A stretch of 64,000 bases of DNA from an uncultured Campylobacter sp. (GTDB lineage Bacteria; Campylobacterota; Campylobacteria; Campylobacterales; Campylobacteraceae): positions 62,001 to 126,000 of the forward strand of contig NZ_CALHVM010000056.1 of NCBI RefSeq assembly GCF_938039205.1. Direction: 5' to 3'. Shown here one piece after another: positions 18,971 through 28,243 of this stretch. The notes below the pieces were generated by a model. The model was not told the origin of the DNA and searched no databases. It saw only the letters and a program-made list of their open reading frames with translations. Numbering within the stretch: the first letter of the stretch is position 1; each line of letters begins with the position of its first letter. A program made the translations under genes and the position numbers.

Positions 18971-19366
18971 TTGACGCCTAATATTAAATTTTGAGCGGCG
19001 AGCTTAATAATGCTTTGAATCCGTGCGGTTTTAAGCAGATATCGTAAATTTACCTTTTTATGCAAATAACACTCCGCGCATTAAATACAAAATTCGATCA
19101 ACAAACCAGAGTTTCAAAATTCCCTGCAAAATTTAAATCATGACCAAATTTAAAATTTGCCACCGAGCGCAGTTTTAAACAAAATTTCCACAAAAGCTTC
19201 ATTTTTAACATAAAATTTTAATAAAGAGCTAAATTTTTTAACCAATAAGCAAATTTAAAACAAAAATTTAAGCCGCTTTTAGCTAAATTTATGCCTTAAA
19301 TACCGACCGACCGCACACGGGGCGGAAAATTTGATTAAACCGACGAAAAACAAAAAGGAGTTTTTG
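18971..19366. other. AT-rich spacer before nhaC
   Basis: No gene is visible. The stretch is dense in AAATTT words and lacks a convincing -35/-10 pair. The nhaC ribosome binding site (aaaaaggag) is at its right end. Confidence 0.6.
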
Positions 19367-21061
19367 ATGAAAAAGATTTTATTTTTGTCGCTTTTGCCGA
19401 TCTTGGCGCTAGCCGTAGATCCCGAAGTAGCGAAAAAAAATGCCGAAATTTTCGGCTTTTGGACGCTCATACCGCCCGTGGTGGCGATAGTTTTGGCGTT
19501 TATCACCAAAGACGTCGTTTTGTCGCTTTTTATCGGCGTTTTTAGCGGAACGTTTCTCATAAACGTCATCGATTCAAGCATCCCGATGACCTTCGTAAAG
19601 GGCTTTACTGACATCGTAAAAAGGGTCGTGGGCTCGCTAGCCGATAGCTGGAACGCGGGCATCGTGCTTCAGGTGCTTTGTATCGGCGGCGTGGTCGCGC
19701 TCATCACCAAAATGGGCGGAACCAAGGCAGTGGCGATATGGCTGAGCAAAAAGGCTAAAACAGGCGTTTCGGCTCAAATTTCAACCTGGGTGATGGGACT
19801 TTTTGTCTTTTTCGACGACTACGCAAACTCCCTCATTGTGGGCCCTATCATGCGCCCGATAACGGACAAATTTAAAGTCTCTCGCGAAAAACTAGCCTTT
19901 ATCATCGACGCAACCGCCGCTCCGATCGCTGGTCTAGCCGTCATCTCGACTTGGGTTGGACTTGAGATCTCGCTGATCAAACAAGGTTACGAGCTTATCG
20001 GCATAACAAACGTAAACGCTTTTAGTATATTCGTCGAGACGATGCCGTATAGATTTTACAACCTTTTCATGCTATTTTTCATCGTTTGCACCGCGTTTAT
20101 GGGGCGCGAGTTTGCAGGTATGCTAAAAGCCGAGCGCAGAGCTAGAGCGGGCGAACTGCACCCTAGACGCGGCGGAGCCATGATCGAGGACGTAGAGGAC
20201 AAGACGCTAGAGCCTAAAGAAAATATAAAACTACAAAGCTCAAACGCCGTTATTCCGCTTTTGGTGCTTATTTTGGGCGCGTTCGTTAGCTTTTACTTTA
20301 GCGGTCTGGGTGCGCTTGAGGGCGAGGCTCTTGAGAGCGCGAAGGCTCATCCGCTTACGTTCCATACATTTCAAGCTACGTTCGGCGCTGCCGATGCGTC
20401 CGTGGCGCTATTTCAGTCGGCTTTGCTAGCTACCGTGGTGGCGATATTTATGGCCGTTTATAGAAAAATTTTGACCATTCGCGAGGCGATAGAAACATGG
20501 GGTAAGGGCTGGAAAACCATGATAACTACGATTATCATCCTGCTTCTTGCGTGGTCGCTTAGCTCGGTTATCAAGGAGCTTGGCACATCTCGCTACCTAG
20601 TCGATCTACTTTCGCAGTCTACCCCAAAGATCGTCCTTCCGGCGGCGATTTTTATACTGGGTTCGTTTATCAGCTTTTCTACCGGCACCAGCTACGGCAC
20701 GATGGGCATTTTGATGCCGCTTGCGATACCGCTAGCTAGCGCGGTGGGCATGCACAGCGGACTAGAGGGCGACGCCTTGCACGCTTATATGATAGTAAAT
20801 ATCTCAGCCGTTCTAACGGGCGCGATATTTGGCGACCACTGCTCTCCGATCTCGGATACTACGATACTTTCGTCTATGGGCGCAGGGTGTAACCACATCG
20901 ACCACGTCCAGACGCAGATGCCTTATGCGCTTGCAGTTTGCGCGATCAGCATTTTTGCGGGATACTTCCCGACCGCGCTTGGCCTAAGCATCTGGATAGT
21001 GCTTCCTTTGGGGCTTTTAGTGACGGCTTTAGTTGTTAGATTCGTCGGGCAAAGGGTTTAA
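19367..21061 (+). CDS. nhaC: NhaC-family Na+/H+ antiporter
   Basis: Inner-membrane cation/proton antiporter, 564 aa from the chosen ATG. This start follows aaaaaggag; an upstream in-frame TTG at 19331 adds only 12 non-conserved residues. The N-terminus (MKKILFLSLLPILALAVD) looks like a cleavable signal peptide, then about ten or more membrane segments. Conserved polar stretches include FVFFDDYANSLIVGP, TAAPIAGLAVISTWVG, FSTGTSYGTMGILMPLA and GDHCSPISDTTILSS, all typical of the family. The substrate ion is inferred. Confidence 0.88.
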   Translation: MKKILFLSLLPILALAVDPEVAKKNAEIFGFWTLIPPVVAIVLAFITKDVVLSLFIGVFSGTFLINVIDSSIPMTFVKGFTDIVKRVVGSLADSWNAGIVLQVLCIGGVVALITKMGGTKAVAIWLSKKAKTGVSAQISTWVMGLFVFFDDYANSLIVGPIMRPITDKFKVSREKLAFIIDATAAPIAGLAVISTWVGLEISLIKQGYELIGITNVNAFSIFVETMPYRFYNLFMLFFIVCTAFMGREFAGMLKAERRARAGELHPRRGGAMIEDVEDKTLEPKENIKLQSSNAVIPLLVLILGAFVSFYFSGLGALEGEALESAKAHPLTFHTFQATFGAADASVALFQSALLATVVAIFMAVYRKILTIREAIETWGKGWKTMITTIIILLLAWSLSSVIKELGTSRYLVDLLSQSTPKIVLPAAIFILGSFISFSTGTSYGTMGILMPLAIPLASAVGMHSGLEGDALHAYMIVNISAVLTGAIFGDHCSPISDTTILSSMGAGCNHIDHVQTQMPYALAVCAISIFAGYFPTALGLSIWIVLPLGLLVTALVVRFVGQRV

Positions 21062-21063
21062 AT

Positions 21064-22185
21064 TTGCCCGATAAATTTTGCAAATTTTTAGGAGAGTGCG
21101 GTAGTTGCACTCTTGATATGCCTTACGAGGAACAGGTTAAATTTAAAACCGAGTTTATAAGGCGTGAGTTTGAGCCGTTTTATAGCGGCGAATTTGAGTT
21201 TTTCGCCTCGCAGAGTGTTGCTTACCGCACCAGAGCGGAGTTTGGAGTCTGGCGTGACGGCGAGGAGCTTAGATTTACGATGTACGGCGCTAAAACCAGG
21301 CGCGTCATGATAGATGAGTGCCCGAAAGTAGCCGCTCCTATCGCAAATTTGATGCCGCGTTTGCTTGAGGCGCTTGCGAAAAATCAAATTTTAAAAGAGA
21401 GACTCTTTGGTGCCGAGTTTATTTCGTGCGCGAGCGGGATACTAGCGACGCTGCTCTATCATAAGCGCCTAGGCGAAACCGAACAGAGCGAGATAGAGAG
21501 CCTAGTGCGCAAATTTGCCGATCTGAGCGTAACGATAGCGGCGAGAGCAAAGGGGCAAAAGCTATTAAGCGGCGAGCTAAATTTAGAGGACCGCCTAAAT
21601 ATCGGCGGTAAAATTTACAAATTTACATTCGGCGACGGAGCTTTTATCCAGCCAAACACCGCCGTAAACGAAAAGATGATCGCATGGGTGAAGGGGTGTG
21701 TAGAGCACGGTGTGGATCTACTTGAACTTTACTGCGGACACGGCAACTTTACCGTCCCACTAGCTGAAAAATTCAAGCGTGTTTTGGCGACCGAAATATC
21801 CAAAAGCTCAATCGCAAATGCGCTCAAAAACTGCGAACTAAACGGCGTAGATAACATTAAATTTTTGCGAATGAGCGCCGAGGAGCTGATGAGCGCGTTT
21901 AGGCGCGAGCGTGAGTTTAACCGTCTAAGAGAGCTTGATATCTTTAGCTACGATTTCTCGCACGTTTTGGTTGATCCGCCGCGCGCGGGGCTTGATGAGA
22001 GCGTGATAAATTTCATTAAAAACTACGAAAATATCATCTATATCTCCTGTTCGCCGCAGAGCCTAAAGCGCGATCTAACGCAGCTTGCCGCGACGCACGA
22101 GGCGGTCAAATTTGCCGTGTTTGATCAGTTTGCAAATACTACTCATATCGAGTGCGGCGTGCTTTTAAAGGGTAAAAATGCCTAG
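21064..22185 (+). CDS. trmA: tRNA (uracil-5-)-methyltransferase
   Basis: Makes ribothymidine at tRNA position 54. The 373-aa protein shows LLELYCGHGNFTVPLA (SAM site, ~220), FIQPNTAVNEKM before it, VLVDPPRAGLD with the general region of the Asp/Pro loop at ~300, and ISCSPQSLKRDL carrying the catalytic Cys near 326. It begins with TTG only 2 bp after nhaC; no earlier ATG exists. Its end overlaps the next gene by 8 bp. Confidence 0.92.
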   Translation: MPDKFCKFLGECGSCTLDMPYEEQVKFKTEFIRREFEPFYSGEFEFFASQSVAYRTRAEFGVWRDGEELRFTMYGAKTRRVMIDECPKVAAPIANLMPRLLEALAKNQILKERLFGAEFISCASGILATLLYHKRLGETEQSEIESLVRKFADLSVTIAARAKGQKLLSGELNLEDRLNIGGKIYKFTFGDGAFIQPNTAVNEKMIAWVKGCVEHGVDLLELYCGHGNFTVPLAEKFKRVLATEISKSSIANALKNCELNGVDNIKFLRMSAEELMSAFRREREFNRLRELDIFSYDFSHVLVDPPRAGLDESVINFIKNYENIIYISCSPQSLKRDLTQLAATHEAVKFAVFDQFANTTHIECGVLLKGKNA

Positions 22186-22573
22186 CGATCTAGGGCAAAT
22201 TTTATCCGACGCTAAAAATATCGCGGTCGTGGGCCTTAGTCCTGATGAGAGCAAGCCTAGCAACGAGGTTGCGAAATTTCTCATCAAGCGCGGATTTAAC
22301 GTATTTCCTGTTTATCCAAAATTTGATGAAATTTTAGGACGCAAGGTCTATAGAAATTTGATGGAAATAGACCAAGATATAGACGTCGCAGTGATGTTTA
22401 GAAAAGGCGAATTTGCTAGCGAGCTAGTAAAGGACGCCGTCAAAAAATGCGTAAAAACGCTGTGGTTGCAGCTTGGTATAACAAACGATGCGGCGGGAGC
22501 GATCGCGCGCGAAAACGGGATAAATTTCGTGCAGGATAGGTGCATAAAAATCGAGCTAAAAAGGCTTGACTAG
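22178..22573 (+). CDS. CoA-binding domain protein (YccU-like)
   Basis: The 131-aa single-domain Rossmann protein has IAVVGLSPDESKPSNEVAKFLI at residues ~14-35, followed by GFNVFPVYPK and TLWLQLGITND, the standard signatures of the small CoA-binding family. It overlaps trmA by 8 bp, so it is co-translated. No enzymatic activity is established for this family. Confidence 0.88.
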   Translation: MPSDLGQILSDAKNIAVVGLSPDESKPSNEVAKFLIKRGFNVFPVYPKFDEILGRKVYRNLMEIDQDIDVAVMFRKGEFASELVKDAVKKCVKTLWLQLGITNDAAGAIARENGINFVQDRCIKIELKRLD

Positions 22574-22724
22574 GCTAAATTTGACGTCTCTAAACGCCAA
22601 ATAAAAAACGCAAATGCGGTAATGCGCGATAAAAAAATAAAGAAAACGTAAGCAAAAATACGGTAAATAAACGCGCAAGCAAAAGCGACGAAAAGTAAAA
22701 TTTAAACAAAAACGAAAGGCTAAA

Positions 22725-23936
22725 ATGATCTCTCTAAATAAAATAATCCAAGCCAAGCGCACGATAAGCGGCTTTGTGTACAAGACGCCGTTTGCCTACA
22801 GCGCAAAACTAAGCCTCGCCAGCGGCGCGCTCATCTACCTAAAAGAAGAAAACCTCCAGCGCACCGGCGCATACAAGATCCGCGGCGCGTATAATAAAAT
22901 CGCAAATTTAAGCGCGCAGGAGCGTAAAAAAGGCGTCGTCGCGGCAAGTGCGGGCAATCACGCCCAGGGTGTGGCTATTTCAGCGCGCGAGTTTAAGACG
23001 CCGGCCACTATCGTGATGCCCGAGTCCACGCCGCTTTTAAAGGTGCTAGGCACCAAAGATCTAGGCGCCGAGGTTATCCTAAAGGGCGATAACTTCGACG
23101 AGGCCTACGCCTACGCCGTTGAGTACGCCAAGCAGCAGGGCATGAGCTTTATTCATCCATTTGACGACGAGTACGTGATGGCTGGGCAGGGCACGGTGGG
23201 GCTAGAGATGCTTGACGATCTGGCCGAGCTTGAGACTATCATCGTACCGGTTGGCGGTGGCGGGCTAATCAGCGGCATATCAAGCTGCGTAAAACAGGTA
23301 AACCCCGACATCCGCGTGGTCGCCGTGAGCGCAAAGGGTGCGCCTGCTATGTTTAACAGCTTTGGCGCTAAAAAGAGCATAAACTCAAAAACAGTTCGCA
23401 CGATCGCCGACGGTATCGCGGTTCGCGACGCGAGCGAGACGACTCTGGCAAATATCCTAGAGTGCGTAGATGAGTTTGTACAGGTCGATGACGAAGAGAT
23501 CGCAAATGCGATTTTGTTCCTGCTTGAGACGCAAAAGATCGTGGTCGAGGGCGCGGGTGCGGTCGGTGTCGCCAGTATCTTGCACAACAAGGTCAAATTT
23601 AAGGCCGGCGAGCGTATCGGCATCGTGCTAAGCGGCGGAAACATCGACGTGCAGATGCTAAACGTCATCATCGAAAAAGGTCTCATAAAGTCGCACCGCA
23701 AGATGGCGCTACAAATCACGCTGATAGATAAACCAGGCGCGCTCATGAGCCTAACCGATAGCCTAAAGATCGCAAATGCCAACATAGTAAAGATCGACTA
23801 CGACCGCTTCTCCACGAGTCTGGAGTACGGCGACGCTAATATCACGATCACGCTGGAAACCAAGGGTGAAGACCATCAAGAACTCATCAAAAAAGTGCTT
23901 AGAGAGCATGATTTTAAATTTATTCAGGTGTTTTAA
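22725..23936 (+). CDS. ilvA: Threonine ammonia-lyase
   Basis: PLP-dependent deamination of threonine to 2-oxobutyrate, first step to isoleucine. The 403-aa protein has the PLP lysine motif TGAYKIRGAYNKI at ~47-59, AASAGNHAQGVA at ~76, the glycine loop VPVGGGGLISGI near 176, and a C-terminal ACT-like domain from ~330 (ALQITLIDKPGALMSL). This length with one ACT domain matches the TdcB-like allosteric form rather than the long two-ACT biosynthetic IlvA. Confidence 0.93.
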   Translation: MISLNKIIQAKRTISGFVYKTPFAYSAKLSLASGALIYLKEENLQRTGAYKIRGAYNKIANLSAQERKKGVVAASAGNHAQGVAISAREFKTPATIVMPESTPLLKVLGTKDLGAEVILKGDNFDEAYAYAVEYAKQQGMSFIHPFDDEYVMAGQGTVGLEMLDDLAELETIIVPVGGGGLISGISSCVKQVNPDIRVVAVSAKGAPAMFNSFGAKKSINSKTVRTIADGIAVRDASETTLANILECVDEFVQVDDEEIANAILFLLETQKIVVEGAGAVGVASILHNKVKFKAGERIGIVLSGGNIDVQMLNVIIEKGLIKSHRKMALQITLIDKPGALMSLTDSLKIANANIVKIDYDRFSTSLEYGDANITITLETKGEDHQELIKKVLREHDFKFIQVF

Positions 23937-23971
23937 GCTATTTAAATTTGCCTCAAATTTGCGTAAAATTT

Positions 23972-24004
23972 AAAACCCGTATCTCAAAGGTGCGGGTTTT
24001 GCCA
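23972..24004 (+). terminator. Terminator after ilvA
   Basis: AAAACCCG (23972-23979) pairs with CGGGTTTT (23993-24000), a stem ending in a T run, 36 bp past the ilvA stop. Confidence 0.75.
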
Positions 24005-24138
24005 AACTGCACCGAATCTAAAAGCTCGCTAAATTTAAACTTACGATCCAAATTTATACCGATATAAAACAGCCAAAAACTCAAATTTAACGATTATTTT
24101 AACGAATTTCGCTAAAATCGCCTTTTAAAGGAGCAAAG

Positions 24139-24825
24139 ATGATAGATGTTACAAGCCTTATTTTAGCGATTTTGCTGGCGATTTGCGTATTTACGATTTT
24201 TAGATTTAATAAAGCCTTAAAAACCGCGCAAAAGCCTGCGATGACGCAGATTAGCACCGAGATATCGCAGCTAAAATCCATCGGCGAGCTATCCGTTTTT
24301 CAGGTCTATAGCAAAGAGATCGTGACCAAAACCGACCACGCATTTGGCAGCTTTGGCAAGGAATATCTGCGCTGGCTGGTGAGCGAGAAAAAGCTCTCGA
24401 TGATATTTGAGTTTGAGATAAACTTCATCTACGACCTAACGAGCCCGCGCCTAGAGATCGTAAATGTCGCGAGCGAGGAGTATCTCATCAAGATGCCGCC
24501 TTGCAAATACAAATTTTCGATCGCAAATATGAAATTTTACGACGAGAAAAACGGCAAATTTATCCCGTTTTTGCTACCTGATTCGCTAAATGGATTTTTC
24601 GGTAGCAGCTTTAGCGAGGAGGATAAAAATAGGCTCATCGAGGAGGCGCGCGCCGAGGTCGAAAAGATGTCTGTACGCCTGATAAATCAGCTCCAGTCCA
24701 AGATCCACAAGTCCGCACGCGACACGCTCGAGGCGATCGCAAAGAGCTTTGGGGCTAGGGCGGTGAGGTTTGAGTTTAACGACGAGGGCGAGCAAGTTCA
24801 GCTAAATCTGCAAAACGTAGCGTGA
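24139..24825 (+). CDS. DUF4230-like membrane-anchored protein
   Basis: The 228-aa protein has one N-terminal membrane segment (residues ~4-22), then an IGELSVFQVYSKEIVTKTDHAFG block, a beta-rich middle with FEFEINFIYDL, and a Lys/Arg-rich helical region ending the protein. The layout matches DUF4230 proteins. It is 7 bp from the following MOSC gene and preceded by aaggagc. Function unknown; the domain call is by resemblance only. Confidence 0.65.
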   Translation: MIDVTSLILAILLAICVFTIFRFNKALKTAQKPAMTQISTEISQLKSIGELSVFQVYSKEIVTKTDHAFGSFGKEYLRWLVSEKKLSMIFEFEINFIYDLTSPRLEIVNVASEEYLIKMPPCKYKFSIANMKFYDEKNGKFIPFLLPDSLNGFFGSSFSEEDKNRLIEEARAEVEKMSVRLINQLQSKIHKSARDTLEAIAKSFGARAVRFEFNDEGEQVQLNLQNVA

Positions 24826-24832
24826 GGTCAAG

Positions 24833-25522
24833 ATGGCATTTCTAAAAGCGCTTTTGATAGGTAAAGCAAGACTGTACGGTAGCGTGGCAGCCACGGACGA
24901 GCTAGGTAAGGCGTGGCGCTCAGCGATATTTAAGAGCGCGCAGACGGGCGAAATTTACGCAGGCGAGCTTGGCTTTGAGGGCGACGAGGTGGCTGATACG
25001 AAGCATCACGGCGGCGTAAATAAAGCCGTGTTTGCAAATTCGCTCGAAAACTATCCCGCGTGGGAAGCTTATCTTGGGCTTAAAAATTTGCCGTTAGGCG
25101 CGATGGGCGAAAATTTGACCATTAGCGGGCTGGATGAAAATAGCGTAAACGTGGGCGACGTGCATAAAATCGGCTCGCTAGTGCTACAAGTAACTCAGCC
25201 GCGAAAACCGTGTTTTAAGCTCGCAAAACGCTGGGGAAATGCAAATTTGGCTAAAGAAATTTTTGCCACGGGGCTAACCGGCTGGTACTATAAAGTATTA
25301 GAAAACGGCTCATGTAAGGCTGGCTGCGAGATAGAGATCCTGCAAAAAAACGAAAATGCTCTAAGCGTGATGCAAATAAATAAATTATTTTTTAATCCGA
25401 GCGAAAATTTGGATTTGTTGCCTAAATTTAGAGCCCTTGAAGTACTTCCTGTTAGCTGGCAGGATGATATAAATAGGCGTTTAAACGGCTCATACAGCAC
25501 GGCTTTTATGGAAAAACTTTGA
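24833..25522 (+). CDS. MOSC domain protein (YiiM-like)
   Basis: The 229-aa protein carries DTKHHGGVNKAVFA at ~61, GENLTISGLDE near 99 and the conserved Cys segment QPRKPCFKLAKRWG at ~125-138, as in YiiM, a molybdenum-cofactor-dependent reductase of N-hydroxylated compounds. It is probably co-transcribed with the upstream DUF4230-like gene. The tRNA-Gln promoter begins just after its stop. Confidence 0.88.
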   Translation: MAFLKALLIGKARLYGSVAATDELGKAWRSAIFKSAQTGEIYAGELGFEGDEVADTKHHGGVNKAVFANSLENYPAWEAYLGLKNLPLGAMGENLTISGLDENSVNVGDVHKIGSLVLQVTQPRKPCFKLAKRWGNANLAKEIFATGLTGWYYKVLENGSCKAGCEIEILQKNENALSVMQINKLFFNPSENLDLLPKFRALEVLPVSWQDDINRRLNGSYSTAFMEKL

Positions 25523-25549
25523 AAAAACGGCGAAAATTTGCCAAAAAGC

Positions 25550-25578
25550 TTGACAAATAAGGTAAAAATATATATAAT
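25550..25578 (+). promoter_or_regulatory. Consensus sigma-70 promoter for the tRNA pair
   Basis: TTGACA (25550-25555) and TATAAT (25573-25578) are both perfect consensus with a 17-bp spacer, placing transcription start near 25585, a few bases before tRNA-Gln. A full -35 is rare in Campylobacter promoters and fits strong stable-RNA expression. Confidence 0.85.
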
Positions 25579-25597
25579 CACCTTTCTTTTTACAGGC

Positions 25598-25672
25598 TGG
25601 GGTATCGCCAAGCGGTAAGGCAATTGGTTTTGGTCCAATCATCCAGAGGTTCGAATCCTCTTACCCCATCCA
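25598..25672 (+). tRNA. tRNA-Gln (TTG)
   Basis: A 75-nt cloverleaf: acceptor TGGGGTA pairs with TACCCCA, anticodon TTG sits in GGTTTTGGTCC, the T arm is AGAGG-TTCGAAT-CCTCT, and CCA is encoded. It lies 12 bp before the initiator tRNA and is probably co-transcribed with it. Confidence 0.95.
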
Positions 25673-25684
25673 CTCAAATTTCAT

Positions 25685-25761
<77 letters not shown>

Positions 25762-25806
25762 CCCCCATTTTATCGGTATTTGAAGCCACTTTTAAAAACG
25801 CTTAAT

Positions 25807-26679
25807 TTATTCTGAAATTGATTTAAGCAAATTTTCGATAGTTTCTTTAGATTTTCTTACGTTTGCAGTGATATATTTTTGAGTTGTAATAATATTTGTA
25901 TGGCCAAGCGTAAACGATACTTGCTCAATCGGAATTTTAAGATAATTAATAGAATACGTGCCAATTAAGTGCCTTATATCATGCAGCCTAATTCTAGGCA
26001 GATTATTGCGCTTTAATAGTGAGTTCCAGCTCTTACGTAAATCCTGGTATTTGTCGTTTGTCATCGGATTTACGAATACATATCCGTTTAGCTTGTTTTG
26101 CTTCTTTGCTTCGATATATCGGCGGTAAAGGCGATCATAAAGCTCATCACTCATTTTATAAGACATATCGCGCTTAGCCTTGTTGATTTTAAACGGGATA
26201 GTGTAAGTCCTGGTCTTAAAATTTATATCGCTAAATTTAAGGCTTAACACCTCATTTTTTCGGCGACCGTGGAGCAGAAAAAAGAATATATCCGCGTTAG
26301 GCTCTTTGTTTTCTGAAATGGCTTTAATAAACTTCTTTTGGATCGATACACTGTAATCAAAATATCTTTTATTGTCAAATTTGGGCAACTCGATAAAGTC
26401 GCAAGGGTTTTTATTTATTATCTCGAGTTTTAGAGCGAGCTTAAAAATAACCTTAAGCTTTGCAAGGATATTTTTAACGGTCTTGATCTTATAATCTCGC
26501 TTGATAAGCTCGTTACAAAATCTTTGAATATCCAAGAAATTTATCTCATCGACATTTTTTAAACCTAGATCGTCTTTGAAATGCTTTTGATATGTAGATA
26601 TATCGCTTCTAAGCGTAGAGGGGCTTAAAATTAGCTCATAGTATTCAAGATAATTTTTAAAAAGCTCGTTAAGGGTCAT
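25807..26679 (-). CDS. Prophage tyrosine recombinase (integrase)
   Basis: The 290-aa XerC/D-like enzyme has an N-terminal SAM-like core-binding domain and a catalytic domain with Arg in HGRRKNEVLSLKF (~158), HDIRH (~230, H-x-x-R), LGHTNI (~256) and the nucleophile Tyr in TTQKYI (~265). It lies directly beside the tRNA-fMet attachment site, as expected for its own integration module. It is joined end-to-start to rep (shared base at 26679). Most inoviruses lack an integrase and use host XerCD, so this one is self-sufficient. Confidence 0.92.
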   Translation of the reverse strand: MTLNELFKNYLEYYELILSPSTLRSDISTYQKHFKDDLGLKNVDEINFLDIQRFCNELIKRDYKIKTVKNILAKLKVIFKLALKLEIINKNPCDFIELPKFDNKRYFDYSVSIQKKFIKAISENKEPNADIFFFLLHGRRKNEVLSLKFSDINFKTRTYTIPFKINKAKRDMSYKMSDELYDRLYRRYIEAKKQNKLNGYVFVNPMTNDKYQDLRKSWNSLLKRNNLPRIRLHDIRHLIGTYSINYLKIPIEQVSFTLGHTNIITTQKYITANVRKSKETIENLLKSISE

Positions 26680-28010
26680 TAAAATTCATACTCCCTTAAT
26701 CCGCGCTCGATAAAGTCCTCAAGGTCCGGATTATTTAGATCGTGCTTTGTATTTCTTTTCGTAAATGAATTCAAGCCGCGATCAAGCATTATATTTTCAA
26801 CGTAGGCTAGGTGTTGAATATTACAGTTAGCTTTATCGAGTTTTGAATAATAATTATATAACTCGTAATTTTTCATCCATAGAGGCGGTTTTTTAAATTC
26901 TTTTCGGTTTCTCATAGCTTCAAATTTGATTTTTTGACCCTCCCGAACATACCAGGCATCTACCCAGGCGTCAAGATCGGGTTTAATGGTTTGGAAAGTT
27001 ACGTTTTTAGGCGGTTTTTTACGATCATAGCTATTTATAAGCCTATCGCAAACATAATGCTCCAGCCTGCCGTTATCATAAATGATAACTTCCTTACGCT
27101 CGGGGATATTGATGTATATATAATCGCTTTGTTTATCCCACTCAAGTACGTTATTATCGTCGTTTTTAAAGTTATTTAAGTGATAGAAATCTTGCATTGT
27201 AGCTATAAAATTAATTTTCCTATAAACCCACAAAGGAACGTTATTTTGAGAGGTTAAAAAACGTCTTACTTTATGCTTTACATACCAAGCGGCAAGATCA
27301 TCAAGCTCCTGGGTTTTGTCCAAATTTATAAAGGTTTTTTGAATATACTTCATTACGTAGCCAGCGGGATTATGTATAGAGGTTTGAAAGCCGTTTGTTT
27401 CGCCGTTTGCTATTTGCTCGCGTGAAATAGCGTCCACACGTAAATTTTGAGGTGCGTAAAATATATCCTTGTAAGAACGCCTAAGAAAATCTATAGTATA
27501 GCTAGGAACGAAAAGCAGGGCGTGGATATGCGGCACGCCGTCCTTTTTGTGAGGCTCAAAGCACCTTATATAAGAGTAATCGACCTTAAATTTAGCCGTA
27601 AAACGTCTAAAAAATATACGCCACTGATGATTTAAAGTAGCGCATAAATCGCTAATAGTAAGGGGCGCACCGTTTTTAACCTTGTATTTAACCTCGGTCG
27701 GTAAAAATTTCATATCTTTATCCTTAAATTTGGAGTAATCGCCGCTCAATGCGCCGCGAAAGCAGCCGTTAAGCGTGATCGTGAGAAATACCGGGCGCTG
27801 GGCGTAATCTATCGCAAAAGAACCGAACGTATTTACGCGGTTGGCAACCTCGGCGTAATACTTACGGCTAAAATTTGCGGCCATAGAGAAATCAAGCAAG
27901 CTTCTAACCTCTCCGAAGTCATTAACAAAGCTAAAGCTTTTCATATAGGCTTTTTGTTTTTCTAGCTTTTCTTGACATTGAATCCGGTCAAACTCACTGA
28001 TTCCAAACAC
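26679..28010 (-). CDS. Rolling-circle replication initiator (HUH endonuclease, gpII-like)
   Basis: Nicks the phage origin to start rolling-circle replication. The HUH motif PHIHALLF lies in the middle of the protein and the catalytic Tyr motif YVMKYIQK some 80 residues later. The open frame continues upstream to 28235, but those residues are encoded by GC-rich hairpin DNA and have no protein-like composition. I chose the GTG at 28010 (443 aa), preceded by TTTTAAGG with good spacing; ATG at 27944 is the next option. It is followed directly by the integrase. Confidence 0.85.
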   Translation of the reverse strand: MFGISEFDRIQCQEKLEKQKAYMKSFSFVNDFGEVRSLLDFSMAANFSRKYYAEVANRVNTFGSFAIDYAQRPVFLTITLNGCFRGALSGDYSKFKDKDMKFLPTEVKYKVKNGAPLTISDLCATLNHQWRIFFRRFTAKFKVDYSYIRCFEPHKKDGVPHIHALLFVPSYTIDFLRRSYKDIFYAPQNLRVDAISREQIANGETNGFQTSIHNPAGYVMKYIQKTFINLDKTQELDDLAAWYVKHKVRRFLTSQNNVPLWVYRKINFIATMQDFYHLNNFKNDDNNVLEWDKQSDYIYINIPERKEVIIYDNGRLEHYVCDRLINSYDRKKPPKNVTFQTIKPDLDAWVDAWYVREGQKIKFEAMRNRKEFKKPPLWMKNYELYNYYSKLDKANCNIQHLAYVENIMLDRGLNSFTKRNTKHDLNNPDLEDFIERGLREYEF

Positions 28011-28030
28011 GCTCAACCTTAAAACTGGCA

Positions 28031-28243
28031 CTTTTTTATTAGATTGACAAGGCGGCCTTCTTTGCTTGCTCCGCGCGCGGGGCGCGCGTCGCTCGCAAAA
28101 TCGGCCTTTGCCGCCAAAGCCAACGCTTCGCTCATTTTGGCGGGGGAGCGAACCCGCAAGCGGCTCCCCCGCACCCTGGGTTATGTGCGGCGGCGTGGGA
28201 ACCCTTGATCCCACGCTACGCGCCGCACGACACAAAATTTAGA
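28031..28243. other. GC-rich hairpin region between secretin and rep: probable phage origin and packaging signal
   Basis: About 200 bp of very GC-rich DNA within an AT-rich element. It contains a 10-bp perfect stem (28140-28149 with 28163-28172), a two-part stem at about 28184-28228 (GTGCGGC with GCCGCAC enclosing CGTGGGA with TCCCACG), and a GCGCGC-rich palindromic block near 28071-28092. Its place between the IV-like and II-like genes is that of the Ff intergenic region with plus and minus origins and packaging hairpin. Role assigned from position and structure. Confidence 0.7.

Noticed and set aside
28011..28235. N-terminal extension of the Rep frame by about 75 residues
   Set aside because: The DNA is a GC-rich hairpin cluster and the translation is Arg/Pro/Gly-rich without protein character. 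A ribosome binding site supports the later GTG start.
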